From positions 1-64,000 of the forward strand of contig JBOEFW010000059.1 of the NCBI GenBank assembly GCA_050633105.1: DNA of 64,000 nucleotides, read 5' to 3'. The DNA comes from Aureispira sp050633105 (lineage in GTDB: Bacteria > Bacteroidota > Bacteroidia > Chitinophagales > Saprospiraceae). Under the pieces are notes generated by a model. That model worked only from the letters and a program-made list of their open reading frames with translations. It was not told the DNA's origin and searched no databases. Position numbers and translations under genes: made by a program. This document shows, one piece after another, positions 35,122 through 43,464 of this stretch. Each line of letters starts with the position of its first letter. Position 1 is the stretch's first letter.

Positions 35122-35751
35122 TTATTGGAAGGATTTTCGCCAACTTCTAAATTTCCCTTTCTTAATTTGTTTGATAATATCATAAACAGCGCCTGCCCAG
35201 TAATTTCTAAACCCAAAACCACGAGCCTCTCCTGACATACGTTCTGAGAATAAAACCTTTTTAGTTTTAGGGTTAAAAATCACAACATAAATATAGGCTC
35301 GTTCTTGGAGTTTATTAAGGCTATGTACGATGAAAGTCAATCCAAAATCACTTTGCAAATTCTTAGTACCATAAGCTCTAACTATTTTTTGAATCTCCTG
35401 ATCTGTAAATGACTTCGGGGAACTATTCGTCACAAGGTCAATATATTCGACTTCCTCATTTACCGCTTCTACCACCTCCAACTCATAAGTCACATTATCT
35501 TTGTAAAAAGCACCTTTTACATCATACTTGCTAATTTCGGACAATAGTAACCCATTCCAAACAGGAAAATAATAGTTTTGAATTTTTGGAGGATCGGTAA
35601 ATCCCTCTGCCCCTACTAGTTGAACATTAGAAAAATCTAAACCAACAAAGTCAACAGTTACTTTAGAAGAATTGAAAAACTTCTTCAATTCCTGCGCTTC
35701 CAAGACATTAAACTGAAGAAGAACAAAACAGATAGCTAAAAAAAGTTTCAT
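35122..35751 (-). CDS. Secreted protein of unknown function
   Basis: 209 aa. A Sec signal peptide (MKLFLAICFVLLQFNVLEAQ) is likely. The remainder is mixed alpha/beta with VTVDFVGLDFSNVQLVGAEGF near the N-terminus and a basic C-terminus (KKGKFRSWRKSFQ). I recognise no catalytic motif. It is monocistronic, between the phosphopantetheinyl transferase and an Lrp regulator, with nothing to suggest a pathway role. Confidence 0.72.
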   Translation of the reverse strand: MKLFLAICFVLLQFNVLEAQELKKFFNSSKVTVDFVGLDFSNVQLVGAEGFTDPPKIQNYYFPVWNGLLLSEISKYDVKGAFYKDNVTYELEVVEAVNEEVEYIDLVTNSSPKSFTDQEIQKIVRAYGTKNLQSDFGLTFIVHSLNKLQERAYIYVVIFNPKTKKVLFSERMSGEARGFGFRNYWAGAVYDIIKQIKKGKFRSWRKSFQ

Positions 35752-35863
35752 AGTAATTTTTGTTTGAGAACGAATTCTTTAATTGAGAAGAAAATGTTGT
35801 TAATAATAGAGTTATGATGTTCATCAAAGACAACAGCACTATTTATGCCAAGCCTCCTCCTTT

Positions 35864-36334
35864 CTAAGATTTTGGAAGTGGATAAGCAGTACTGTATTTG
35901 ATATCTTTCATTACAAATATCGTGTGCACATTTCCTACATTCTCTAAAGTTGCTAGATGATTAAAAGTAAACTCATGATACGCTTCCATGTCTTTTACTG
36001 CAACCTTAAGCATATAATCATATTTACCTGTAATATGATAGCATTCTAAGATTTCTTTGAAGCGTATTATATCATCTTCAAATTGTTCTAAGCTTTGCTT
36101 ACTGTGTTGGTCGAGTGAAACATTGCAAAAGCCTATTAGATCGCAATTTACTTGTTTTCTGTCAATCAGAGCAACAGATTTTAAAATAACTCGATGGCGT
36201 TGCAAGCGTTTAACGCGTTCATAAGTAGGTGTATTACTCAACCCTAACTCTTTCGCAATTTCCTTGGTTGTTAAGTTCGCATTGGCCTGTAAGAGTTCTA
36301 ATATTTTATGATCAGTAGCGTCTAATTTTATCAT
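35864..36334 (-). CDS. Lrp/AsnC-family transcription regulator
   Basis: 156 aa, standard Lrp length. The N-terminal HTH is LDATDHKILELLQANANLTTKEIAKELGLSNTPTYERVKRLQ. The C-terminal RAM domain includes ECYHITGKYDYMLKVAVKDMEAYHEF. It probably senses an amino acid and divergently faces marC. The intergenic 36335-36535 region would carry its operator. Confidence 0.92.
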   Translation of the reverse strand: MIKLDATDHKILELLQANANLTTKEIAKELGLSNTPTYERVKRLQRHRVILKSVALIDRKQVNCDLIGFCNVSLDQHSKQSLEQFEDDIIRFKEILECYHITGKYDYMLKVAVKDMEAYHEFTFNHLATLENVGNVHTIFVMKDIKYSTAYPLPKS

Positions 36335-36535
36335 CAGATAATTTATCTTTTAAGAGGGTGTTTTTTTCTCAAAAATAGTTAAAAAATCTTTTGAATTCAT
36401 TTTAATAGTTTTTTTTTCTACAAAATACAATTAGACAATTAAAATAATCCACGGAATTTTACTTTGACCTATCTTTGTGCTGTTGAAAAACTAGTCTTCT
36501 TTATCAATTCCTTGACACTTTTATTTTTAATAATC

Positions 36536-37174
36536 ATGACTGAAAATTTAGCCTTTGCTCTACTCTGCTTTACTTCCTTCTTTTCTTTAATGAATCCATT
36601 AGGAATAATGCCTGTTTTTATTTCGATGACCGCTAATTTAGATGCAAAAGAACAACGTTTAACTGCTCGGAAAGCCATGTTTGCGGCTTTTGTAACCTTA
36701 TTAGCCTTTGCCTTTTCAGGTCAATTGCTTTTTAATTTTTTTGGAATTTCTGTGAATGGCTTTAGAATTGTTGGTGGGGTCATTTTCTTTCAGATGGGAT
36801 CTGACATGCTTCAAGCACGCTTAGGCAAGGTAAAAGTCCCCAAACATGAAGTAGAAGCCTATGTCGCGGATATTTCCATTACCCCTTTAGCCATTCCTAT
36901 GATCTGTGGCCCTGGGTGTATTTCCAATGCGATTGTTCTGATGGAAGATGCCAATAGCCTTGATATGAAGTTAATCTTGGTAGGGGTGATTTCTTTGGTA
37001 TGCCTCCTAACCTACATCATTCTCTTCTCCTCTACCAAGATTTCTAATGTCTTAGGAGAGACAGGAAATAATGTTTTAATGCGTTTGATGGGGCTTATTT
37101 TAATGGTTATTGCTGTAGAGTTTTTCTTGAGCGGTGCTCGCCCTATCTTAACAGATTGGTATCAATCTTTATAG
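36536..37174 (+). CDS. MarC-family integral membrane protein
   Basis: About 212 aa from ATG 36536; the frame extends to a TTG at 36464 but lacks support there. It has six hydrophobic segments, with SFFSLMNPLGIMPVFISMT in the first helix pair and SITPLAIPMICGPGCISN in the middle, both typical of MarC. Family members are inner-membrane proteins of uncertain role, sometimes called NAAT transporters. It ends in a bidirectional terminator shared with the convergent DUF3291-like gene. Confidence 0.9.
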   Translation: MTENLAFALLCFTSFFSLMNPLGIMPVFISMTANLDAKEQRLTARKAMFAAFVTLLAFAFSGQLLFNFFGISVNGFRIVGGVIFFQMGSDMLQARLGKVKVPKHEVEAYVADISITPLAIPMICGPGCISNAIVLMEDANSLDMKLILVGVISLVCLLTYIILFSSTKISNVLGETGNNVLMRLMGLILMVIAVEFFLSGARPILTDWYQSL

Positions 37175-37187
37175 TTACAAATAACAC

Positions 37188-37222
37188 GTTACACGTGCTA
37201 CGTGTAACGCGACACTTGACAT
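37188..37222. repeat. CACGTG-type palindrome 3
   Basis: Arms GTTACACGT (37188-37196) and ACGTGTAAC (37200-37208) around GCT, followed by GCGACACTTGACATG. It lies just after the marC stop and before its terminator. Confidence 0.6.
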
Positions 37223-37231
37223 GTTGAATCT

Positions 37232-37283
37232 AAAAAAATAGGCTACTGTGCATCCTAGTTTGCACAGTAGCCTATTTTTTTTT
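37232..37283. terminator. Bidirectional terminator
   Basis: AAAAAAATAGGCTACTGTGCA and its complement flank an 8-nt loop, ending in a T-run on each strand. It serves the convergent marC (+) and DUF3291-like (-) genes. Confidence 0.9.
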
Positions 37284-37614
37284 AGAAAGTCAATACCTTT
37301 CCTTTTTCTAAGAGCTGTTTTGCGTCTTTCCAATTGGGCAAGTCAGTTGCATCAATGGTGATTGTTCTGATTTCCTTGGCTAGTGTTTGACTAGCTTTCA
37401 TAGCAGCTAAATGCGCCCCACTTTTTGCAAACGCTTGCAGCTCCTCTTCGTTGTTCCATAACGTCATTGTATAATGAATTGTCCAGAAACCTCTTTTCTT
37501 AAACTGCTTGCAATTTGTTGTGCGCAATTGCTTGATAATATGTAGCGCTTTAATAGACAGTAAGAAAAATTTAAAAGGGCCTTTTAATTCTATAGAAGTA
37601 ATGGTCGCTCTCAT
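37282..37614 (-). CDS. DUF3291/spheroidene-monooxygenase-like small protein
   Basis: 110 aa. The central WTIHYTMTLWNNEEELQAFAKSGAHLAAMKAS is typical of the dimeric alpha/beta-barrel DUF3291 family, in which the His of SGAHLAAM is conserved. The function is unknown; some relatives bind haem or modify carotenoids. It is a lone gene between marC and the par operon. Confidence 0.75.
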   Translation of the reverse strand: MRATITSIELKGPFKFFLLSIKALHIIKQLRTTNCKQFKKRGFWTIHYTMTLWNNEEELQAFAKSGAHLAAMKASQTLAKEIRTITIDATDLPNWKDAKQLLEKGKVLTF

Positions 37615-37646
37615 TTGCTCAACATTTAATGGCTATAAAATTCACT

Positions 37647-37680
37647 GCACGTGAAACGTGAAACAGGACACGTGACACGG
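37647..37680. repeat. CACGTG-type repeat 4
   Basis: GCACGTGAAACGTGAAACAG then GACACGTGACACGG, i.e. repeated CACGTG and ACGTGAAAC units rather than one clean palindrome. It sits just after the 3' end of the par operon. Confidence 0.6.
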
Positions 37681-37682
37681 GG

Positions 37683-38018
37683 TTATTTTACTTTAGATTG
37701 ATAGATCTTAGTAAAAATTGCTTCCATCTCTTTATTTAAAACAGGAGCAGTTTCTTTAAAGTAGTGCTCTAAAGCACTATTAAGCACATCTGCTACACTC
37801 CCTCTTCCTTCATGGGCAGCCGTTTCTAACAAAGCTCGGTTAACAGGCGTTAATGCTGTTGTAAAAGGAATTCGACGCTCTCGCTCTACCGTCTCTTCTT
37901 CTTGTTGAGTAGCTTTAGCAATTGTTTTATTAATGCTTTCTTTTGTGGGCAAACCTCCAGTTGGCATATTTTTACCCAAGCTAAAATCAGAAGTTCTTGA
38001 ACGTTTTTTCTTAGCCAT
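37683..38018 (-). CDS. ParA-linked small DNA-binding protein (putative centromere binder)
   Basis: 111 aa, with a Lys/Arg-rich N-terminus, then RRIPFTTALTPVNRALLETAAHEGRGSVADVLNSALEHYF. The PFTT strand plus two helices suggest a ribbon-helix-helix fold as in ParB-analogues of type Ib partition systems. It overlaps the ParA gene by 8 nt (38011-38018), so they are translationally coupled. The flanking CACGTG repeats are the most plausible DNA target. Homology to a named ParB family is not certain. Confidence 0.78.
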   Translation of the reverse strand: MAKKKRSRTSDFSLGKNMPTGGLPTKESINKTIAKATQQEEETVERERRIPFTTALTPVNRALLETAAHEGRGSVADVLNSALEHYFKETAPVLNKEMEAIFTKIYQSKVK

Positions 38019-38706
38019 TTTTTATAATTTTTAACCATTCATTTAACCAAACTGTAAAGTTTAATTTGGCCTTATTCGTGGTGTTGACATTGTAATAAGA
38101 AGTAAGGGTATCAATTTCCTCAAAGAGCGTATAGTGTCGTAAATGGCAATTCATAAAGCGCATTCCTTGTTCTTGAAGGTGTGCTATCTCTGAAACCAAA
38201 AAGGCATTGTTTTTTGAACGATCCTTATAGAAATTGATAAAGCCCATGTAATGTAAGGGCCGTTCACTTGTACTTCGTAATTGTTCTAAGCTATGCGCCA
38301 TTTTCAAATACTCCATACTCGCTTCTAGATTGAAACTGCCTGCTCGAAAAGGAATAAACAAGTAATCTGCATACATCAGCGCTTTGGTAATTTGCTGTTG
38401 CTCTACCGCTACTCTGTGATCTAAGCGTCCTGCTGTATCCAAAATAATTAAGTCATACTTTTTATCCAGCTCATAAATTTGATCTTGCAATTCCTCTACA
38501 GACATCCCATAAATAGGATAGGGACTCGTATCACCTTCCTCTACATCAAAATCCCTTGCCTCCGTCAAACTGCGTTGTCTATCCGTATCAACGACACATA
38601 AATTAATATTAAAAGGAGCTTGTGCCAATGCATTGGCAGTCAATGCGACTACCGTGCTTTTTCCAACACCTCCTTTTTGATTCCCAAAAGCTACAATTTT
38701 TCCCAT
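38011..38706 (-). CDS. parA: ParA-family partition ATPase
   Basis: 231 aa. The deviant Walker A KGGVGKST (residues 11-18) has the signature Lys, and the Walker B-like LIILDTAGRLD lies near residue 85. Small size without N-terminal HTH fits type Ib ParA or MinD-like ATPases. With the downstream DNA-binding protein it should segregate this replicon. Palindromic CACGTG sites lie 20-140 bp upstream of its start. Confidence 0.9.
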   Translation of the reverse strand: MGKIVAFGNQKGGVGKSTVVALTANALAQAPFNINLCVVDTDRQRSLTEARDFDVEEGDTSPYPIYGMSVEELQDQIYELDKKYDLIILDTAGRLDHRVAVEQQQITKALMYADYLFIPFRAGSFNLEASMEYLKMAHSLEQLRSTSERPLHYMGFINFYKDRSKNNAFLVSEIAHLQEQGMRFMNCHLRHYTLFEEIDTLTSYYNVNTTNKAKLNFTVWLNEWLKIIKNG

Positions 38707-38722
38707 TCTCTTTTAAATAAAT

Positions 38723-38847
38723 TTACACGTAACACGTGCAACGCGTAACGTTGCACTGGTCATTTTACACGTCCTAAGATAAGGTATCTTCTTCAATCTA
38801 ACAAGTGAAACGTTTCGTTTTTAACGTAGCACGTGCTACGTGTCACG
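38723..38847. repeat. CACGTG-type palindrome cluster 5, upstream of parA
   Basis: Several units in 125 bp: TTACACGTAACACGTGCAAC and GTAACGTTGCAC (38723-38755), GTGAAACGTTTC (38805-38816), and the perfect 18-bp palindrome ACGTAGCACGTGCTACGT (38824-38841) followed by GTCACGTC. The density upstream of parA fits a centromere and/or par operator. Confidence 0.7.
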
Positions 38848-38946
38848 TCATCTAAAATATAAGAACATTCCCTAGAGCTGTTTAAAGTTCCTTTTTTACT
38901 ATCTTAAGGCACTTCTTCGACTGTAGCATTAAATACCATTAATTCA

Positions 38947-39423
38947 ATGAAAAATAATAAAAGAGCATTAACCTTGCGTTTTTTGGCAGAACCTACTGAT
39001 GTTAACTTTGGAGGTAAAGTACATGGGGGAATGGTAATGAAGTGGATTGATCAGGCAGGCTATGCCTGTGCGCGGCACTGGTCACGGGGCTATTGCGTCA
39101 CCGTTTATGTAGGAGGCATACAATTCTTAAAGCCTATTCTTATTGGTAATCTGGTAGAAATTCAAGCCAAGATTATTTATACTGGACGCACAAGCATGCA
39201 CATTTCGATTGATGTATTAGCACATGATCCCAAAGAAGAAGAGAAGATCAAAACCACCCATTGTGTAATTATTTTTGTGGCAGTAGATCCCGACGGAAAA
39301 CCTGTTACTGTTCCTACTTGGGTTCCTGAAACAGAACAAGAGAAACGCCAAGAAACCTATGCCAAACGCCTCATGAAATTGCGCACAACTATTCAACAAG
39401 AAATGGAGAACAAAAACTGCTAG
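38947..39423 (+). CDS. Acyl-CoA thioesterase (hotdog)
   Basis: 158 aa. PTDVNFGGKVHGGMVMKWIDQAGYACARHW is the typical acyl-CoA hydrolase/YciA-like motif, where Asn and the Gly-rich loop bind CoA. It hydrolyses acyl-CoA, probably in general lipid metabolism. It ends 7 nt before the next membrane-protein gene, so they may be co-transcribed. Confidence 0.88.
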   Translation: MKNNKRALTLRFLAEPTDVNFGGKVHGGMVMKWIDQAGYACARHWSRGYCVTVYVGGIQFLKPILIGNLVEIQAKIIYTGRTSMHISIDVLAHDPKEEEKIKTTHCVIIFVAVDPDGKPVTVPTWVPETEQEKRQETYAKRLMKLRTTIQQEMENKNC

Positions 39424-39430
39424 ATTCATT

Positions 39431-40048
39431 ATGACCAACCTTTTTCGCTTACCTGTACTTTTCTTATCACTTTGCCTTTTATTAGGTACTAGTGTTCCCT
39501 TAACCGTCGTTCATGCAGAAGTTGTTTATCATACAGCTCCGCCTGCAAAAAAAGTTACTAAAAAAAAGCAACATAGAAAGCGATTACGCGCTAAGCGCTC
39601 TATGCGTCAAAAGGAGCACAAGAAACCTGATAACATTGTTTTAGGTTTATACCTTACTTTTGGGGTCCTGCTTTTATTGCCAATATTTGTGGTAGCTGGA
39701 TCGCTATTAATTGCTCTAGGGTTTCCTGGACTTTTATTCTATGCTTTAGGAACCAGTCTTATTGGAATAGGTAACCTAGGCGTTATACTCGCAGGAGGAT
39801 TCACTGGCGCTAACCAAACATATAGTACCCAAGTATTATTCTTTAGTATTTGGGTGTTTTTTGGTTTAAATCTAACCGCGTTTCTTACTTTTCTGTTGTT
39901 GTATTTGTTGATCTTTACTGCAGCACCTTTGTTATTATTTGCAGCTATTGGCGCCGCTGTACTTGCTTTAGTTTTCCTAATCTGGGGCTTAACTATTGCT
40001 CCTAGCAAACAAACCTTTCAAAAAGCTAGTCGCTTAAAAGAAGGGTAG
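39431..40048 (+). CDS. Membrane protein with basic N-terminal domain
   Basis: 205 aa. A signal peptide (LPVLFLSLCLLLGTSVPLTVVHAE) is followed by a Lys/Arg-rich stretch (about residues 38-66, KKVTKKKQHRKRLRAKRSMR). Four hydrophobic helices then span about residues 68-195. I recognise no named family. The highly basic segment between leader and helices may interact with envelope polymers. It is downstream of the thioesterase gene. Confidence 0.7.
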   Translation: MTNLFRLPVLFLSLCLLLGTSVPLTVVHAEVVYHTAPPAKKVTKKKQHRKRLRAKRSMRQKEHKKPDNIVLGLYLTFGVLLLLPIFVVAGSLLIALGFPGLLFYALGTSLIGIGNLGVILAGGFTGANQTYSTQVLFFSIWVFFGLNLTAFLTFLLLYLLIFTAAPLLLFAAIGAAVLALVFLIWGLTIAPSKQTFQKASRLKEG

Positions 40049-40055
40049 GAGAGGG

Positions 40056-41129
40056 CTACCGCATTGTTTTATCAATCACTTCAATGACCTTTTGTGTAGC
40101 TTGAGCAAATTCTAATTGCTCCATACTTTGCACTAGCGTTTCTCTGTTTTTGTAGCTCTCTTGTAATAAGGCTTGGACAGCTTCCCAGTTGGCATTTTCT
40201 TCTTCTATAAACGTAGAAACGTTCAGCTCTGAAAAATAACGCGCATTGTGTACCTGATCGCCTCGGCTTACTGCCTTAGACAATGGAATAATCACATGTG
40301 GCTTTTTCATCGCTAGCAGTTCAAAAAGGGAAGTAGCACCACCACGAGTTAAAACGATGTCTGCTGCTTGCATGACTTCTATAAACTCTGATCCTAATTT
40401 TTCAAATTGTTTGTAGTTAACATAATCTAAATTATGGGCAATTTTATCTTCTCCACAAATATTAACCACATCAAACTCTGCCAACCAAGGTGTCGTTAAA
40501 TGCGTTCGAACTAACTCATTCAAAAATCCAGCGCCTAAACTTCCACCAAAAACTAATAAAATAGGTCGATCTCCTTTAAAACCAGTCACTGACAGACCAC
40601 GTGCTCTAGAAGCATTAAAAATGGCTGTCCGAACAGGCAAACCAGTCCATTCTACTTTATTGGCATCAAAATACTTGGTAGCATATTGGAAGGAAACACA
40701 AATTCGGCTAGCAAAGCGCTTAGATAAACGAGTGGTCAAGCCTGGTGTTCGATCTGATTCATGAATTACAATAGGGACCCGCAACAACCAAGCAGCAACA
40801 ACTACTGGCAGGGCAACATAGCCCCCTTTAGAGAATAAAACACTAGGTCGTAAACGCAACAGTACAAAAAAGCTCTGTATAATGCCCAACAACACGTTAA
40901 AAACGTCTAAGAAGTTCTGCCAATCAAAATAGCGGCGTAGCTTTCCTGTTCGAATGGGATGATAGTTGATTGCACGAGCCTCTATAAACTCGCGCTCTTC
41001 TCCTTTTTTGGAGCCGATGTAGTGAATAGTATAACCTTCTTTCTGATAATGTTCGATTAAAGGCAAATTAGGCATTACATGTCCAAGAGTTCCTCCTCCT
41101 GTGAATACTAGACGTTTCGGACGGGCCAT
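40056..41129 (-). CDS. murG: MurG-type glycosyltransferase
   Basis: About 357 aa from ATG 41129; the upstream ATG at 41192 lies in the terminator region. GT28 features include VFTGGGTLGHVMPNLPLI, LRRYFDWQNFLDVF, IHESDRTPGL, FGGSLGAGFLNE and the UDP-GlcNAc site TRGGATSLFELLAMKKPHVIIPLSKAVSRGDQVHNA. The SRGDQ-x-x-NA form is that of Firmicutes-type MurG. MurG makes lipid II from lipid I at the inner membrane. As an essential chromosomal gene, a copy on a secondary replicon is probably a paralogue or acquired duplicate. Confidence 0.82.
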   Translation of the reverse strand: MARPKRLVFTGGGTLGHVMPNLPLIEHYQKEGYTIHYIGSKKGEEREFIEARAINYHPIRTGKLRRYFDWQNFLDVFNVLLGIIQSFFVLLRLRPSVLFSKGGYVALPVVVAAWLLRVPIVIHESDRTPGLTTRLSKRFASRICVSFQYATKYFDANKVEWTGLPVRTAIFNASRARGLSVTGFKGDRPILLVFGGSLGAGFLNELVRTHLTTPWLAEFDVVNICGEDKIAHNLDYVNYKQFEKLGSEFIEVMQAADIVLTRGGATSLFELLAMKKPHVIIPLSKAVSRGDQVHNARYFSELNVSTFIEEENANWEAVQALLQESYKNRETLVQSMEQLEFAQATQKVIEVIDKTMR

Positions 41130-41151
41130 AAGATGTGTTGCATTAAGGGTA

Positions 41152-41189
41152 AAAACAAAAAAAAGAGCCAAGCAATTGCCCTGGCTCTT
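41152..41189 (-). terminator. Minus-strand terminator
   Basis: AAGAGCCA (41163-41170) and TGGCTCTT (41182-41189) form the stem; on the minus strand it is followed by eight T and a further T-run. It probably terminates the small membrane-protein gene upstream of murG. Confidence 0.8.
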
Positions 41190-41242
41190 CATTTATTTTG
41201 GATAGCACAATGACTCTAACAGTACATTGTAACTACTCCGTT

Positions 41243-41371
41243 CTAGTACTGCATTAAAGCCTCATTGTTTTGGCTAACAACATAAGATACTAATGTAATG
41301 AAAACAAGTATTCCTATGATGAATTTTATTAAAAAAGAACTAGAACCTTTTTGATATTCTGTATTGCTCAT
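41243..41371 (-). CDS. Small single-helix membrane protein
   Basis: 42 aa from ATG 41371 (MSNTEYQKGSSS), with one membrane helix (FLIKFIIGILVFITLVSYVV) and a short polar tail. The frame extends further upstream, but that part is poorly protein-like. A classic terminator follows 54 nt after the stop, supporting a real transcript. The function is unknown. Confidence 0.5.
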   Translation of the reverse strand: MSNTEYQKGSSSFLIKFIIGILVFITLVSYVVSQNNEALMQY

Positions 41372-41639
41372 GTGAGAATGTATTTTGTAAGGTGGACAAT
41401 GCTTAACAAGCAGTCGTGCGCCTGTTACAATGCAAATGTACTGTTTTATTGAAATTATCAAAAATGAAGTTACTGCTAATTTTAGAAGTTATTCCAACAA
41501 GCCCGCTTTCATAAAATAGTGTCCAAGCAAGTACGCTACTCTTAACAACAAAAACTCGTTTTAAAAAGGCCTATAAAAAGAAAAGATTTACTCCCATATT
41601 AACCAGAAAACATTGGCGTAGTAAAATTTAACGAGGAAT

Positions 41640-42524
41640 TTATTGATCAAATCGCTGTAGGTTTAACCCTTCAATAATTTTTACTAATTTTTCTCCATAT
41701 TGCTTATCCGTCGCATAACCTGCTGCTTCTAAGCCATGTGCCCAATTGACATAATCTGTTCGAGGCAATTTTTTTAGATGCTTATAACGAGCATTGTTGA
41801 GTACTTTACTGTGTTCGCGAAAGCTATACCAAGCAGAATCAAAGACTCTAAACATATCATACTTACTATCATCGGTATAATTAGCACAGCGGCAACCAAC
41901 ACATTTAGCCTTGCATTTGATACCAAAGTGGTTGTTATCATTTCTAGCCAATTTACTATCTCCTACATTGCTTTCCAATAATCCTTGTGCTAAGGTAATC
42001 GCAACAGGAATGGCATATAATTTTGCTTCTTCTTCAGCCGTCTCTCGATACAATTCAATATAATCTTGGCACTTCTTTAATTTAAAGGCAACAATCTTAG
42101 GATCAACTTTTTTACGACTAGCGTAAGTAGGGTTCACGACAAAACCTAGATTAGAATAATTAGCCGCAGCCTCTTGTTGAGCAGGAGTTAACGCTGCTCC
42201 TACTGCCGTTGCAGCATTGGCTAGGTTGAGTTCTTGGCGAATGTCTTCTTTTTCTTCCTTGATGGTTTGCCACCAGCGTTTTGGAGGATCGACTAATCCT
42301 GCTCGCATAGGAACAGACGCTGTGGTAGAAGAAGTTTCTGCTACTGATGTAATAGAAGCTGGTGCTCCAATATGAATATGGAAAGAGACTTCTTGATTAC
42401 TCAGAAGTAAAAATAATAATAAGGCAAAACTAGCTCTTATAGTAATAGCTTTAACTCTAGGTTGGATGGAGTACCAATAGGAGCGGGTTTTATTTCGCAA
42501 TAGAACTAAGTTTTGATGATTCAT
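41640..42524 (-). CDS. Glucosaminidase (peptidoglycan hydrolase)
   Basis: About 294 aa from ATG 42524. An N-terminal membrane or signal segment (about residues 28-46) precedes a linker and a GH73-like domain at about 150-290. AIPVAITLAQGLLESNVGDSKLARNDNNHFGIKCK has the catalytic Glu, and FRVFDSAWYSFREHSKVL and GYATDKQYGEKLVKIIE complete the FlgJ/AcmA-like pattern. A Cys pair sits in CKAKCVGCRC. It probably cleaves glycan strands in the periplasm. Location near the MurG-type gene hints at an envelope-linked block. Confidence 0.88.
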   Translation of the reverse strand: MNHQNLVLLRNKTRSYWYSIQPRVKAITIRASFALLLFLLLSNQEVSFHIHIGAPASITSVAETSSTTASVPMRAGLVDPPKRWWQTIKEEKEDIRQELNLANAATAVGAALTPAQQEAAANYSNLGFVVNPTYASRKKVDPKIVAFKLKKCQDYIELYRETAEEEAKLYAIPVAITLAQGLLESNVGDSKLARNDNNHFGIKCKAKCVGCRCANYTDDSKYDMFRVFDSAWYSFREHSKVLNNARYKHLKKLPRTDYVNWAHGLEAAGYATDKQYGEKLVKIIEGLNLQRFDQ

Positions 42525-43464
42525 AATAGCTTTTTTTTGTAATAGGAAGACCAACGTAGTCTACATTCCATCTTTCTATCTGTGTGTTAATCTATCTGTC
42601 AGTTTGGGTAAAAAATGGCAAGCGCCATTCATAAGGAAAACCAATATGGATTGTCTAATTCTATCTTGGTTAGTGGGTGGGTCCTATTTCCTTGTGTTAC
42701 AAAGTTAAAACATTTTGTTTTAAAAACAAGACAACACAAACATTTTGTTTTAAAAAATGAAGCTTTTTTGAAACATTTTCAAATTAGCCTTTTAGAAAGA
42801 TCTACAAAGTGTTCTTTTTTGTTTAAGTAATCACTTAAAAAAACATGGCCCCTTAAAGCTAATTGGGGGCCTCAATAAAAGTAGGGTTTTAGATGATCTA
42901 GAGTATTCATCATTGAATTGATTGTATGACGAGTGAGGTTACTCATCAAAAGAAATAAGTGTATAACCTATCTTGCAAGAGTCATGGTTGCCGTGGGCAT
43001 ATTCTTCCCTTTGGCTTTTGCTAGCCACAATACTATTAAACAGAATTCAAGGATTTTCTCTTGAATATCTCTAATAAGTCGTCACCACACTAAAAGCAAC
43101 GCGCTTCATGAGCCCTGACGAACTAAAAGTTATACGCTGTGAGGCCTGCGGCGTTCATACAAGACTAGGCTTGCGAACTCCTGTAGTAAAATGGTTATTT
43201 TTCCCTAAATCTGCGTTGAATCGAACGTAGTTGAGAGTACACTGTAGCCCGCTCAAGCTTTAGTTAGCTACGCTACTACTTCGTGGTCTTTTTACTGCCT
43301 TCTTAATAGAACATAAAATCCATTGCCTCTTGTCGTAGAAACTGATCTCCTTTTAGAATTTGGAGGGCAACCTCTGTTTTTTTACACTAGATTGGAACAG
43401 ACGGCAGATTTCTGTAAGATTAGCAAGTCTTAAAAATTATTATAAAATAAAAATGTATATTTTC
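42525..43464. other. Long non-coding region with GC-richer block
   Basis: No supported gene in 940 bp. The left part is AT-rich, with a GGCCCC/GGGGCC hairpin near 42847-42871. The part from about 43080 to 43300 is clearly richer in G+C than its surroundings and carries words unlike coding DNA of this replicon. A 40-codon frame starts with ATG 43108 (MSPDELKVIRCEACG) but has no support. It may be a dispersed repeat or structured RNA remnant. Confidence 0.35.

Noticed and set aside
37188..38847. Canonical ParB parS sites
   Set aside because: The exact TGTTTCACGTGAAACA consensus is not present as one uninterrupted site. Only separated or rearranged halves occur, and the partner protein is a small RHH-like protein rather than ParB.
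42847..42871. Intrinsic terminator
   Set aside because: GGCCCC and GGGGCC could pair, but no T-run follows on either strand and no gene ends nearby in a suitable direction.
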